In this document: in pieces, positions 1-5,414 of the stretch
Position numbering within the stretch: position 1 is the stretch's first letter
Layout of the letters: each line of letters opens with the position of its first letter
NCBI GenBank assembly: GCA_964475145.1
Contig: CAYYVK010000026.1
Location: forward strand, 1-6,178
Direction: 5' to 3'
Source of the DNA: CAYYVK01 sp964475145
Lineage (GTDB): Archaea > Aenigmatarchaeota > Aenigmatarchaeia > CG10238-14 > SCSR01
Length of the DNA stretch: 6,178 bases
The notes under the pieces: generated by a model
Databases searched by the model: none
What the model was told of the DNA's origin: nothing
Seen by the model: the letters and a program-made list of their open reading frames with translations, nothing else
Made by a program: the position numbers and the translations under genes

Positions 1-51
1 TACAGAAACTAGACCAAAAGAAATGTTTCCTTTAAAGATTGCATGAGGCAT
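1..51 (-). CDS. ku: Ku-family DNA end-binding protein, N-terminus only (gene runs off the left edge)
   Basis: Reading leftwards from the ATG at 51-49, 17 codons are present before the window ends: MPHAIFKGNISFGLVSV. This matches the start of prokaryotic Ku proteins, whose first beta strand has the pattern [I/P]-W/F-K-G-x-I-S-F-G-L-V. In that family, a homodimeric ring binds DNA double-strand ends and recruits ligase and polymerase modules for non-homologous end joining. An ATG at 58-56 is in another frame and soon stops, so 51 is the only sensible start. A TATA-like TTTTTAAAA at 84-76 is centred about 29 bp upstream, so the mRNA is probably leaderless. Ku is patchy in archaea (Archaeoglobus is a known carrier). 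The identification rests on only 17 residues, but the motif is distinctive; domain content beyond it is unknown. Confidence 0.83.
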   Translation of the reverse strand, partial: MPHAIFKGNISFGLVSV

Positions 52-75
52 CTTCCATCTAATAAGATATTTGGG

Positions 76-84
76 TTTTAAAAA
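76..84 (-). promoter_or_regulatory. Putative TATA box of the ku gene
   Basis: TTTTTAAAA on the minus strand is centred near 80, about 29 bp before the ku ATG at 51. That spacing fits an archaeal box A that starts transcription a few bases before, or at, the start codon. No purine-rich ribosome binding site stands close to the ATG. Confidence 0.5.
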
Positions 85-91
85 CTAATAT

Positions 92-280
92 CTACTTGCT
101 TAAAGAATACGAAGGCTTTTCTCTCAAATATTCCTCTACACGTCTCTTTAAACTTTCTGACAGTCTATTGTAATACCTGGGAAGGGATAATTCTGGGTGT
201 GTCCTCAACCAGAGCTTTAGGTGATCTGGTACTGCTATGTATAAATCTGGTTTCCTAACAAAAATAAAAAATTCTAAACC
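92..280 (-). pseudogene. Startless open frame (62 codons) between tRNA-Glu and ku; possible gene remnant
   Basis: Reading leftwards from 280, 62 codons run without a stop to the TAG at 94-92. A TAA stop sits at 283-281, so the frame cannot extend into the tRNA. There is no ATG or GTG in it; the only possible start is a TTG at 208-206, giving 38 residues. The codons after the first eight read like real protein: KPDLYIAVPDHLKLWLRTH, then an Arg/Glu/Leu-rich, probably helical stretch and a Lys end. The first codons (FFIF) coincide with the poly-T tract expected to terminate the tRNA. I do not recognise a family. It may be the 3' remnant of a gene truncated at the tRNA's 3' end, a small TTG-started gene, or chance: such an open stretch is not rare in AT-rich DNA. 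It has the same direction as ku and ends 40 bp before the ku start. Confidence 0.3.
260..271 (-). terminator. Poly-T terminator after tRNA-Glu
   Basis: On the minus strand the tract TTTTTTATTTTT begins 16 nt after the last base of the tRNA (287). Archaeal RNA polymerase stops at T-rich tracts without needing a hairpin, and tRNA genes are commonly followed by one. No hairpin is evident upstream of it other than the tRNA itself. Confidence 0.6.
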
Positions 281-286
281 TTAGTA

Positions 287-373
287 TGCCCCCTCTGGGA
301 TTTGAACCCAGGTCCGCTGCCCGAGAAGCAGCTATCCTCTCAGCTTTAATTGACCGGACTAGACGAAGGGGGC
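287..373 (-). tRNA. tRNA-Glu (anticodon CUC) with a 12-nt D-loop insertion
   Basis: On the minus strand all cloverleaf parts are present. The acceptor stem GCCCCCT (373-367) pairs with AGGGGGC (294-288), followed by discriminator A287. The D-stem GTCT (364-361) pairs with GGAT (337-334) and contains two G-U pairs. The anticodon stem GCTGC/GCAGC (332-328/320-316) encloses the loop TTCTCGG with anticodon CTC (325-323), read as Glu for GAG codons. A 4-nt variable loop follows, then T-stem CTGGG/CCCAG (311-307/299-295) with loop TTCAAAT. U8, A14, G15-C48, G18G19 and UUC of the T-loop are in place, so the molecule should fold. CCA is not encoded. The gene is 87 nt rather than 75 because of extra bases after G18-G19 in the D-loop (listed separately). 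It lies 24 bp after the nucleotidyltransferase stop. As CUC reads only GAG, a tRNA-Glu(UUC) must exist elsewhere. Confidence 0.92.
339..350 (-). other. 12-nt insertion in the D-loop of tRNA-Glu; candidate mini-intron
   Basis: Removing ATTAAAGCTGAG (350-339, minus strand) leaves a standard archaeal D-arm, GTCT-AGTCCGGTCA-A-GGAT. The exact edges are ambiguous by one or two bases because the flanks are A-rich. The insertion sits near position 20/21, one of several non-canonical intron positions known in archaeal pre-tRNAs. TCC (358-356) can pair with GGA (337-335) and TCA (353-351) with TGA (342-340), separated by a 2x2 internal loop. This is a weak approximation of the bulge-helix-bulge cut by archaeal splicing endonuclease, without a clear 4-bp helix and 3-nt bulges. 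It may therefore be an unspliced enlarged D-loop instead. Confidence 0.55.
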
Positions 374-396
374 ATAAATCTTAGTTATCATGAGAA

Positions 397-405
397 TTTA
401 AAAAA
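397..405 (-). promoter_or_regulatory. Putative TATA box of tRNA-Glu, overlapping the upstream gene's stop
   Basis: TTTTTTAAA on the minus strand is centred near 400, about 27 bp before the first base of the tRNA (373). Its bases also encode the last residues and the TAA stop (400-398) of the nucleotidyltransferase. The tRNA may thus be transcribed on its own, or read through from the gene upstream. Confidence 0.45.
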
Positions 406-1150
406 GATTTTTGCCTAAGCTTTTAAGTATACCTTCTCCTCTTTCATAATCTTTCTCATCGTTGAAAGGAAGCCAAACTTCTGGCTCTATCGGAAACCCA
501 GCCAATTCATTACGCTTAACAAGCTCTTTCACCACTGTGCTTTCAAAGTCTACTGGTTTTTTCCTCAAATCTACAACCTCATCAACAAGCCCATAAACTT
601 TTGGATTTAGCGCATATATACCAACGTTTACATTTATCGGAAACCAAGCCTTTTCTTCAAAACTCTTGACTAAACCTTTTTCGTCCACTACCATACTTCC
701 ATACCTTAGTCTAACTCTTGGCGTATAAACAACAGTTGCTAATTTACCTCTCTTTTCATGAAAATCTACAAGCTCAATTGGTAAGCTTCGCTTGACTATA
801 ACATCGTCTGGATAGCAAACTATGCAAGGTTTTCTTCTATCTATTGCTCCATTATCTAAAGCATACTTTATTGCCCCACCTTTACCAAGCAATTCCTTTT
901 CTACAGAATACCTAACTTTTCCCCTGTACTTAGAGTTTTCAATATACTCTTTCACCTTTTCGGCTAGATGTCCAAGCAAAAGAACAAAATCTTCAAACCC
1001 GTTTCTTTCATAAAGCTCTAAACAATAGTCTATAAGCTTTTTGTTGCACACTTCTAACAAGCATTTTGGAATTTCGTCTCTTGTTCTGTGAGCTAATCCT
1101 TTTCCATGCCCACCTGAGACTATAACAACCTGGTAATCTTTAGCGTTCAT
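398..1150 (-). CDS. Sugar-phosphate nucleotidyltransferase-like protein with altered GxGxR loop
   Basis: The 250-residue product has the single-domain fold of NDP-sugar pyrophosphorylases (RmlA/GlmU/GMPP family), which join a sugar 1-phosphate to an NTP. Visible landmarks in order: N-terminal strand and nucleotide loop VVIVSGGHGKGL (8-19); PKCLLEV (28-34) with the conserved PK; ELLGKGGAIKYA (86-97), the usual LGTaGA segment; CYPDDVIV (112-119), holding the metal-binding Asp; FEEKAW then INVNVGIYALNP (164-183), the FxEKP...N.GIY core; and DFEST (201-205). The usual loop is (A/G)GGxGTRL. Here TR is replaced by KG, so the arginine that normally grips the triphosphate is missing. There is no C-terminal left-handed beta-helix, so no fused acyltransferase. 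The sugar and nucleotide cannot be told. ATG at 1150 with an AT box centred about 27 bp upstream suggests a leaderless mRNA. Its neighbours give no pathway; no other sugar-activation or glycosyltransferase genes are in view. Confidence 0.88.
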   Translation of the reverse strand: MNAKDYQVVIVSGGHGKGLAHRTRDEIPKCLLEVCNKKLIDYCLELYERNGFEDFVLLLGHLAEKVKEYIENSKYRGKVRYSVEKELLGKGGAIKYALDNGAIDRRKPCIVCYPDDVIVKRSLPIELVDFHEKRGKLATVVYTPRVRLRYGSMVVDEKGLVKSFEEKAWFPINVNVGIYALNPKVYGLVDEVVDLRKKPVDFESTVVKELVKRNELAGFPIEPEVWLPFNDEKDYERGEGILKSLGKNLF

Positions 1151-1164
1151 GTTTATTTCTTATG

Positions 1165-1182
1165 TTTTAAAACTTTAAATTT
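1165..1182. promoter_or_regulatory. Shared AT-box region of the divergent nucleotidyltransferase and ogg2 genes
   Basis: Only 45 bp separate the ATG at 1150 (minus) from the GTG at 1196 (plus). Within it, TTTTAAAAC (1165-1173, plus) is centred about 27 bp before the GTG, and ATTTAAAG (minus strand, 1181-1174) about 27 bp before the ATG. Two back-to-back TATA-like elements therefore overlap, each at the right distance for leaderless transcription. The two polymerases would compete for this site. Confidence 0.5.
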
Positions 1183-1195
1183 CATTTCTTTTTTT

Positions 1196-1804
1196 GTGGA
1201 GCTTGTAAGAAAAATAAAGGTTGTTAAGAAAAAAGTAGGGAAGCAAGTAGAGGAAAAGTTGAAAGAGTTCGAGAAAAATTATCTCTTAACTCCAAAAGAG
1301 AAATTTTTAGAACTTTGCTTCTGCATTCTAGTTGCTAACACATCTGTGGAAAAAACATTAGAAATTTGGAGAAAGGTTGGAAAAGGTTTTCTGTTTTTGC
1401 CGGAAAATAAACTTAAAGAAAAGCTAAAAGAGCTTGGGTATCGTTTCTACAACAGGGCAAAATACATAGTAGCTGATAGAAAGTTTATTAAAAACTTAGA
1501 AGTTGTTGTAAAAAGTGAAAATCCTAGAGAGTGGCTAGTTAAAAACATAAAAGGAATTGGTTGGAAGGAGGCTTCTCATTTTCTAAGAAATCTTGGTTTT
1601 AAAAATTTCGCAATTCTTGATAGGCATGTGTTGAAGATCCTTACCGAGAATAAGATAATAAATAAGCCTAAGAGCTTGTCAAAAACTTTTTACTTTGAGA
1701 CTGAAGAGAAGCTGAAGAAGATGGCGGAAAAGCTTGGAATAAGTCTTGCTGAGCTAGACCTTTATCTCTTTTATTTAGATACTGGAAAAATTTGTGAAAG
1801 ATAA
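1196..1804 (+). CDS. ogg: N-glycosylase/DNA lyase, Ogg2-type 8-oxoguanine glycosylase
   Basis: The 202-residue protein matches archaeal Ogg2 in length (about 207 in Methanocaldococcus) and layout. It removes 8-oxoguanine from oxidised DNA and cuts the abasic site by beta-elimination in base excision repair. The helix-hairpin-helix motif is KNIKGIGWKEASHFLRN (116-132): GIG is the hairpin and K124 the catalytic lysine that attacks C1'. ILDRHVLKIL (140-149) follows, with D142 as the catalytic aspartate. The C-terminal LDTGKI (194-199) corresponds to the TGK-type tail which, in this family, helps recognise the oxidised base. Translation most likely begins at GTG 1196, directly after a T-run, and no upstream in-frame ATG exists. 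An AT box centred about 27 bp before it implies a leaderless message. It is followed by thiI after 22 bp (or overlaps by 11 bp if thiI used its upstream GTG), so the two are probably co-transcribed. Confidence 0.92.
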   Translation: MELVRKIKVVKKKVGKQVEEKLKEFEKNYLLTPKEKFLELCFCILVANTSVEKTLEIWRKVGKGFLFLPENKLKEKLKELGYRFYNRAKYIVADRKFIKNLEVVVKSENPREWLVKNIKGIGWKEASHFLRNLGFKNFAILDRHVLKILTENKIINKPKSLSKTFYFETEEKLKKMAEKLGISLAELDLYLFYLDTGKICER

Positions 1805-1826
1805 GCTTTTAAGTAAAATTTTAATT

Positions 1827-2966
1827 ATGGAAGTTTTGGTTAGATACGGAGAAATATTCTTGAAGTCTGAGCCAGTTAAAAGAATTTATGAAAAAATTTT
1901 AGTCAAGAATATAAAGCTTGCGTTGAAGCGGGAAAACATTAAATTTTCTGTGAGAAGGGAAAGAGGCAGAATTTTTATAGAAACTAAAGAAATCGAAAAG
2001 ACTTGCAAAATTCTCCAAAACATTCCAGGAATAGTTTCTGTTTCTCCGTGCTATCATTTACAAACTTCCGAAATGGAAAGGATAAAAAGATTTGTCCAGG
2101 AAAATTACGGAGAATGGATAAAACCAAAGCAAACTTTTGCTGTTAGGGTAAGAAGAATTGGAAATCAAAAATACACTAGCAAAAAGCTTGAGGAAGAGGT
2201 AGGAAGTGTTGTTGAAAGGAAGGTTGACTTGGAAAATCCTGATATAACAATTTTTATAGAAGTTCGCAACAGAGATACTTACATCTATACTCAAGTGTTT
2301 AAATGTCTTGGGGGAATGCCTGTTGGTACGAGCGGCAAAGTGGTAGCTCTTCTTTCAGGTGGAATAGATTCTCCGGTGGCTGCTTTTTTGGCCATGAAAA
2401 GAGGTTGTAAAGTAGTTTTTGTTCACTTCCACAGCTTTCCTCTTGTCTCGAAAAAGAGCATAGAAAAAGCTAAGGAGATAGTGAAAATTTTGAACAAACA
2501 TCAGCTCAAAAGCATTCTTTATCTTGTACCGTTCCATGAAATTCAAATGAAAATAAAAGCTAGTATAGAACCAAAGTACAGGATAATTCTTTACAGAAGG
2601 TTCATGATTAGGATAGCTGAGCTTGTAGCTAAAGAAGAAGGTGCAAAAGCTTTAGTGACAGGAGAAAGTCTTGCTCAAGTTTCTTCCCAAACTCTTGATA
2701 ACATAGCAACCATAGAGGAAGTTACAAAAATGCCAATTTTAAGGCCGTTGATTGGGATGGACAAGGAAGAAATTATTCAGATTGCAAAGAAAATTGAAAC
2801 TTATAAAATTTCTATAAAGCCGCAAGAAGATTGTTGCACACTTTTTGTTCCAAAGCATCCTGCAACTAAGTCTGATCCTGAAAAGATAAAAAGGTTGGAA
2901 AGGAAGCTGAAAGTTTTGCAAATGGTCAAGAAAGCTTTGAAGCAAACAGAAAAAGTTGTAATCTAG
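1827..2966 (+). CDS. thiI: tRNA 4-thiouridine synthetase ThiI (THUMP + PP-loop, no rhodanese)
   Basis: With ATG 1827 the product is 379 residues beginning MEVLVRYGEIFLKS, the classical ThiI N-terminus. It adenylates U8 of tRNA for sulfur transfer to make s4U, and in many organisms also serves thiazole synthesis. In order: ferredoxin-like N-terminal domain (about 1-60), THUMP RNA-binding domain (about 60-155), and PP-loop ATPase with SGGIDSP (177-183) binding ATP. LVTGESLAQVSSQ (277-289) and PQEDCCTLFVPKHP (332-345) are hallmarks of the family. There is no rhodanese domain, as in archaea and Bacillus. Cys336/Cys337 are candidates for the sulfur-carrying cysteine. The CxxC known from methanogen ThiI is absent: that part reads YRIILYRRFM (251-260). 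An in-frame GTG at 1794 inside ogg would add 11 residues, but these lie outside the family's usual start. A CTTTTAAG at 1807 lies rather close to the ATG, so co-transcription with ogg is more likely. Confidence 0.95.
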   Translation: MEVLVRYGEIFLKSEPVKRIYEKILVKNIKLALKRENIKFSVRRERGRIFIETKEIEKTCKILQNIPGIVSVSPCYHLQTSEMERIKRFVQENYGEWIKPKQTFAVRVRRIGNQKYTSKKLEEEVGSVVERKVDLENPDITIFIEVRNRDTYIYTQVFKCLGGMPVGTSGKVVALLSGGIDSPVAAFLAMKRGCKVVFVHFHSFPLVSKKSIEKAKEIVKILNKHQLKSILYLVPFHEIQMKIKASIEPKYRIILYRRFMIRIAELVAKEEGAKALVTGESLAQVSSQTLDNIATIEEVTKMPILRPLIGMDKEEIIQIAKKIETYKISIKPQEDCCTLFVPKHPATKSDPEKIKRLERKLKVLQMVKKALKQTEKVVI

Positions 2967-4030
2967 TCTTTAACGTTTATTCCCAGTTTTTTCGCTCTTT
3001 CGATAACTGCGGCATATTCTCCTGCAGAAATTCTTCTGTCTATCTCTGGAAAATCGCTTGCCTTATAACAAGGATAATATTGGTCCATCACGTTTACTAG
3101 ACATTTATCTTTTATGTTTCTGGCAATCCAGTCAAGAATAGGAAAGCTGCAACATTCAACGTGAGTTGGAAGAATAAGGTGACGAATTGTTAATTCGGTC
3201 TGGTTAGCAGCAATCAAATGGTTTCTAGTTACAACATCCCAATAGTTTTTTGTTATGGTTAACTTTTTAGAACATTCTCCAGGACCAAACTTAAAATCTG
3301 TTAAGTAAACGTCTACTACACCATCCAGGATCTTCATAGTCTTTTCCGACATGTACATGTTGCTATTCCATAGCACAGGAGTGTTTGCTTCACAAAACTT
3401 TAAAGTCTCTAGTATCCAAAGCAGACTTGGTGTAGGCTCGCCTCCGACCAAGTTCAAGTTCCTACATCCTTCAGCTCTTCTTTTTTCTACAATCTTTGCT
3501 AAAAGATCAGAATCTACTTTAATTCCTGGTTCTAGCCTATGACTTATGGAATAGTTTTGGCAGAAAATGCATTGCATGTTGCAGCTCCAGAAGAAAATCG
3601 TGTGAGAAGGTACGTAATAGCTTTCTTCTCCAGTATGGACAAATTCTGAAGAAATCAAGCATTCTTTACCAACTTTACAAATACCAAGCTCGCCTTTAAA
3701 TCTGTTTACTTTGCACTTCTGCTCGCAAAGTTCACAAGCTTTCATCATTTCTCTTACCAGAAAAATTTTTAAGTCGAGTAAGGAAGTTTTAGGAATCTTT
3801 AACTTTTTCAAGCTCGTCTTTCCCCTATCTACTCTTTCTTGCAACTTGTAAAACTTTTTCATCCCCTCTTCATGCTCTTTCCAACTGAAACTTCTAATAG
3901 GAACTCTTTTTGCTAGCTGGAACTTTGCTGGTAGCTCATCCTTCGCAACCTTTACGTATCTAGGTAAAACTTTCTTCACTAGAGGATCTTCTAGTGCTTT
4001 AATGGCATCTGGCCTGAGCAGTTGCCACAT
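2963..4030 (-). CDS. PflA/PflX-like radical SAM protein with extra N-terminal cysteine cluster
   Basis: The 355-residue product has the radical SAM signature CNMQCIFC (150-157), i.e. C150, C154, C157 binding the [4Fe-4S] cluster that cleaves S-adenosylmethionine. GGEPTP (196-201) is the SAM-contacting motif. WNSNMYMS (221-228) and LTDFKFG (243-249) are typical of the COG1313 'PflX' branch related to pyruvate formate-lyase activase. Ahead of the barrel is CELCEQKC...C (C99, C102, C106, C118), the CxxCx3C-type auxiliary site of this branch. The N-terminal stretch LRPDAIKALEDP (5-16) recurs in archaeal members and supports ATG 4030. No glycyl-radical enzyme is nearby, so the target is unknown; an activase or modifying role is inference only. 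Its first 32 bp overlap the preceding small Cys-rich gene, pointing to co-expression. Its TAG stop interlocks with that of convergent thiI. Confidence 0.92.
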   Translation of the reverse strand: MWQLLRPDAIKALEDPLVKKVLPRYVKVAKDELPAKFQLAKRVPIRSFSWKEHEEGMKKFYKLQERVDRGKTSLKKLKIPKTSLLDLKIFLVREMMKACELCEQKCKVNRFKGELGICKVGKECLISSEFVHTGEESYYVPSHTIFFWSCNMQCIFCQNYSISHRLEPGIKVDSDLLAKIVEKRRAEGCRNLNLVGGEPTPSLLWILETLKFCEANTPVLWNSNMYMSEKTMKILDGVVDVYLTDFKFGPGECSKKLTITKNYWDVVTRNHLIAANQTELTIRHLILPTHVECCSFPILDWIARNIKDKCLVNVMDQYYPCYKASDFPEIDRRISAGEYAAVIERAKKLGINVKD

Positions 4031-4265
4031 AAGTATAATTTAGTTTGTATTCCTTGAGTTTTTTCTTCCTTAAAATCTCATTCTTCAACTTCCAGATTTC
4101 ACAGTTGTAAGCACAACTCACCATAGGGTTTAAAAGCCACTTTTTACATTCATTATCGCAATAAGTTTCGGCCAACTCATAAGCTTTTGAGTTGTTTAAA
4201 TCTCTTAGTTTACTGGCAATCTTTTGCACATCCTTAGAATAAAACAATCTTTCTATTTCTTCCAT
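3999..4265 (-). CDS. Small twin-CX3C protein of unknown function, in operon with the radical SAM gene
   Basis: This 88-residue, Lys/Glu-rich and probably all-helical protein has no signal peptide or membrane segment. Four cysteines form two CX3C pairs, CDNEC (36-40) and CAYNC (51-55), ten residues apart, as expected for a helical hairpin closed by zinc, an iron-sulfur cluster or disulfides. A fifth Cys (87) is next to the end. The C-terminal tail is very basic (RKKKLKEYK, 66-74). The start ATG 4265 lies about 27 bp after a clear TATA box (GGATATAAG). The gene ends 32 bp inside the radical SAM gene, in another frame. I do not recognise a family. Because the partner is an Fe-S enzyme, a cluster carrier, accessory subunit or substrate is possible, but this is inference. 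The codon pattern and own promoter argue that it is a real gene. Confidence 0.72.
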   Translation of the reverse strand: MEEIERLFYSKDVQKIASKLRDLNNSKAYELAETYCDNECKKWLLNPMVSCAYNCEIWKLKNEILRKKKLKEYKLNYTYVATAQARCH

Positions 4266-4287
4266 GATTTAGAGATTGGAAGAAAAG

Positions 4288-4296
4288 CTTATATCC
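4288..4296 (-). promoter_or_regulatory. TATA box of the twin-CX3C / radical SAM operon
   Basis: GGATATAAG on the minus strand is the best match to an archaeal box A in the window. It is preceded by A-rich AAAAA as a possible BRE and is centred about 27 bp before the ATG at 4265. It lies 3-12 bp beyond the stop of the upstream metallo-beta-lactamase gene, so this operon has its own promoter rather than depending on readthrough. Confidence 0.65.
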
Positions 4297-4299
4297 TTT

Positions 4300-5346
4300 T
4301 TAACCGAGAACCACAGGTTTTTTACCCAAAAATTCTGCAGCAGTCAAAAGTGTTTTATTAAACTTTTTTGCAACCTCCCACACTTTTTTTGTTTTCTCCA
4401 TAAACTTTCTTTCTCTAACCAAATGATGGTCGTATATTATAACACTGCTCTTAACTTTCTCTACTATTTTACATGCATTTTCTACAGCTCTTCTCAAGTT
4501 TATCAAGTTCAAAGTATAAGGAACCATGTAAGTTGCTGGCCCATCTAAAATTAGTATGTCAGGATTTTCTTTGATTATAAAGTTCGCATAATCCTCAATG
4601 ATAGGACCGTTTAAATCGGAAGAGTAAAAAAGTTTTTCTCCCTCATATTCTATCACAACTCCTACAACCCATCCAACTGCAGAAAATTCAATCCCATGAA
4701 AAAGTGGTTTAGTTATTCTTACTTTTGTTTCTTCAAACTCAAATTCAGCTTCGTCTGCCCACTTTATTTTTAAATCTTTAAACTCAGCTTCTGGTATTTC
4801 TTTCGCTTTATTCCATCTTTCCACTCTTCTTTTAAAAGATTCGAGACCTTTCTTGAGCAACTCTTTTCTTCTCTTGTTGTAACTTCCAAAATCTTTTCTT
4901 GAGGAAAGCCTTAAATCTTGAAGAGGGTTTGGATAATTCTTAGCCTCTCTTTTTGTCGCTACTTCCTCCAGCTTAACTTTTCCATACTTCTCAAAAATTC
5001 TTTTATAAAAAGCATAAGCTCTTTTCCTTTGAGAATCGTTTATGTATTCGTTAGGATTTTTTGCAATTACAAGCTTTTTCTTATAAATTCCTAAGTCTCG
5101 TGGAAAATAGTGGTCATAATGATAATGAGTAATTATTATTACACTTGCTTCTCTACACGCTTCCCTTATAAAGCTTCTTCCCAATTCAGTCCACCAAATC
5201 TTTTTTGCCATAGATGCAGGAAAACTTGGATGCATTATCGCAACTCCTGGATCAATTATTATGCTAACGTCTGGAGTTTTTACTAGAGTGCAGCTTGATT
5301 TTGCACCAAGAGAATCGAACCAAATTGGTTTAAAGTTTAATTTCAT
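4300..5346 (-). CDS. UPF0282 / COG2248 metallo-beta-lactamase-fold hydrolase
   Basis: With ATG 5346 the product is 348 residues starting MKLNFKPIWFDSLGAKS, which fits the archaeal UPF0282 family (SLGxxS after the first strand). Zinc-site motifs in order: IIIDPG (29-34), THYHYDH (73-79; His74, His76, Asp78, His79 for two metals), LFHG (215-218), FYSSDLNGP (241-249; Asp244 bridging), and YDHHLVRE (305-312; the C-terminal His). About 110 residues between the THYHYDH motif and LFHG are charged and helical (Lys/Arg/Glu-rich), an insertion usual for this family. The fold hydrolyses diverse substrates including nucleic acids, but for UPF0282 I know no established substrate. A TTG at 5364 would add six residues, yet it lies within about 15 bp of the TATA box and would fall upstream of the expected transcript start, so ATG 5346 is preferred. 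The next gene downstream in the same direction has its own promoter. Confidence 0.92.
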   Translation of the reverse strand: MKLNFKPIWFDSLGAKSSCTLVKTPDVSIIIDPGVAIMHPSFPASMAKKIWWTELGRSFIREACREASVIIITHYHYDHYFPRDLGIYKKKLVIAKNPNEYINDSQRKRAYAFYKRIFEKYGKVKLEEVATKREAKNYPNPLQDLRLSSRKDFGSYNKRRKELLKKGLESFKRRVERWNKAKEIPEAEFKDLKIKWADEAEFEFEETKVRITKPLFHGIEFSAVGWVVGVVIEYEGEKLFYSSDLNGPIIEDYANFIIKENPDILILDGPATYMVPYTLNLINLRRAVENACKIVEKVKSSVIIYDHHLVRERKFMEKTKKVWEVAKKFNKTLLTAAEFLGKKPVVLG

Positions 5347-5371
5347 ATCTTGAATTAAAAACAAAAGTGAA

Positions 5372-5384
5372 TAAATTTTTATAG
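5372..5384 (-). promoter_or_regulatory. TATA box of the UPF0282 gene
   Basis: CTATAAAAATTTA on the minus strand is centred near 5378. Transcription would begin near 5353, leaving a leader of only a few bases before ATG 5346. This excludes the TTG at 5364 as a start on such a transcript. Confidence 0.6.
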
Positions 5385-5414
5385 TTTTTGAGATTTACCT
5401 ATTTCTGACCATAA

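Noticed and set aside
329..345. AGCTG repeated 12 nt apart in the tRNA, hinting that the D-loop insertion is a tandem duplication
   Set aside because: Only five bases match and the rest of the two 12-nt units differ, so chance is as likely.
822..1013. Plus-strand open frame of 63 codons
   Set aside because: It is antisense to the nucleotidyltransferase, has low-complexity Ser/Phe/Leu composition and shows no motif; a shadow of the real gene.
1794..1826. GTG at 1794 as the thiI start, overlapping ogg by 11 bp
   Set aside because: The 11 added residues precede the conserved MxVLVRYGEIFLK start of the family; ATG 1827 fits better.
2058..2945. Three minus-strand open frames of 63-78 codons within thiI
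   Set aside because: They are antisense to a strongly conserved gene and Phe/Leu/Ser/Asn rich, without recognisable motifs.
4276..4548. Plus-strand open frame of 90 codons starting beside the CX3C gene promoter
   Set aside because: It lies almost wholly antisense to the UPF0282 gene and its composition (Phe, Cys, Ser, Tyr rich) is typical of a shadow frame.
5347..5364. TTG at 5364 as the start of the UPF0282 protein
   Set aside because: It lies about 15 bp from the TATA box, probably upstream of the transcript start, and the family begins at the later Met.
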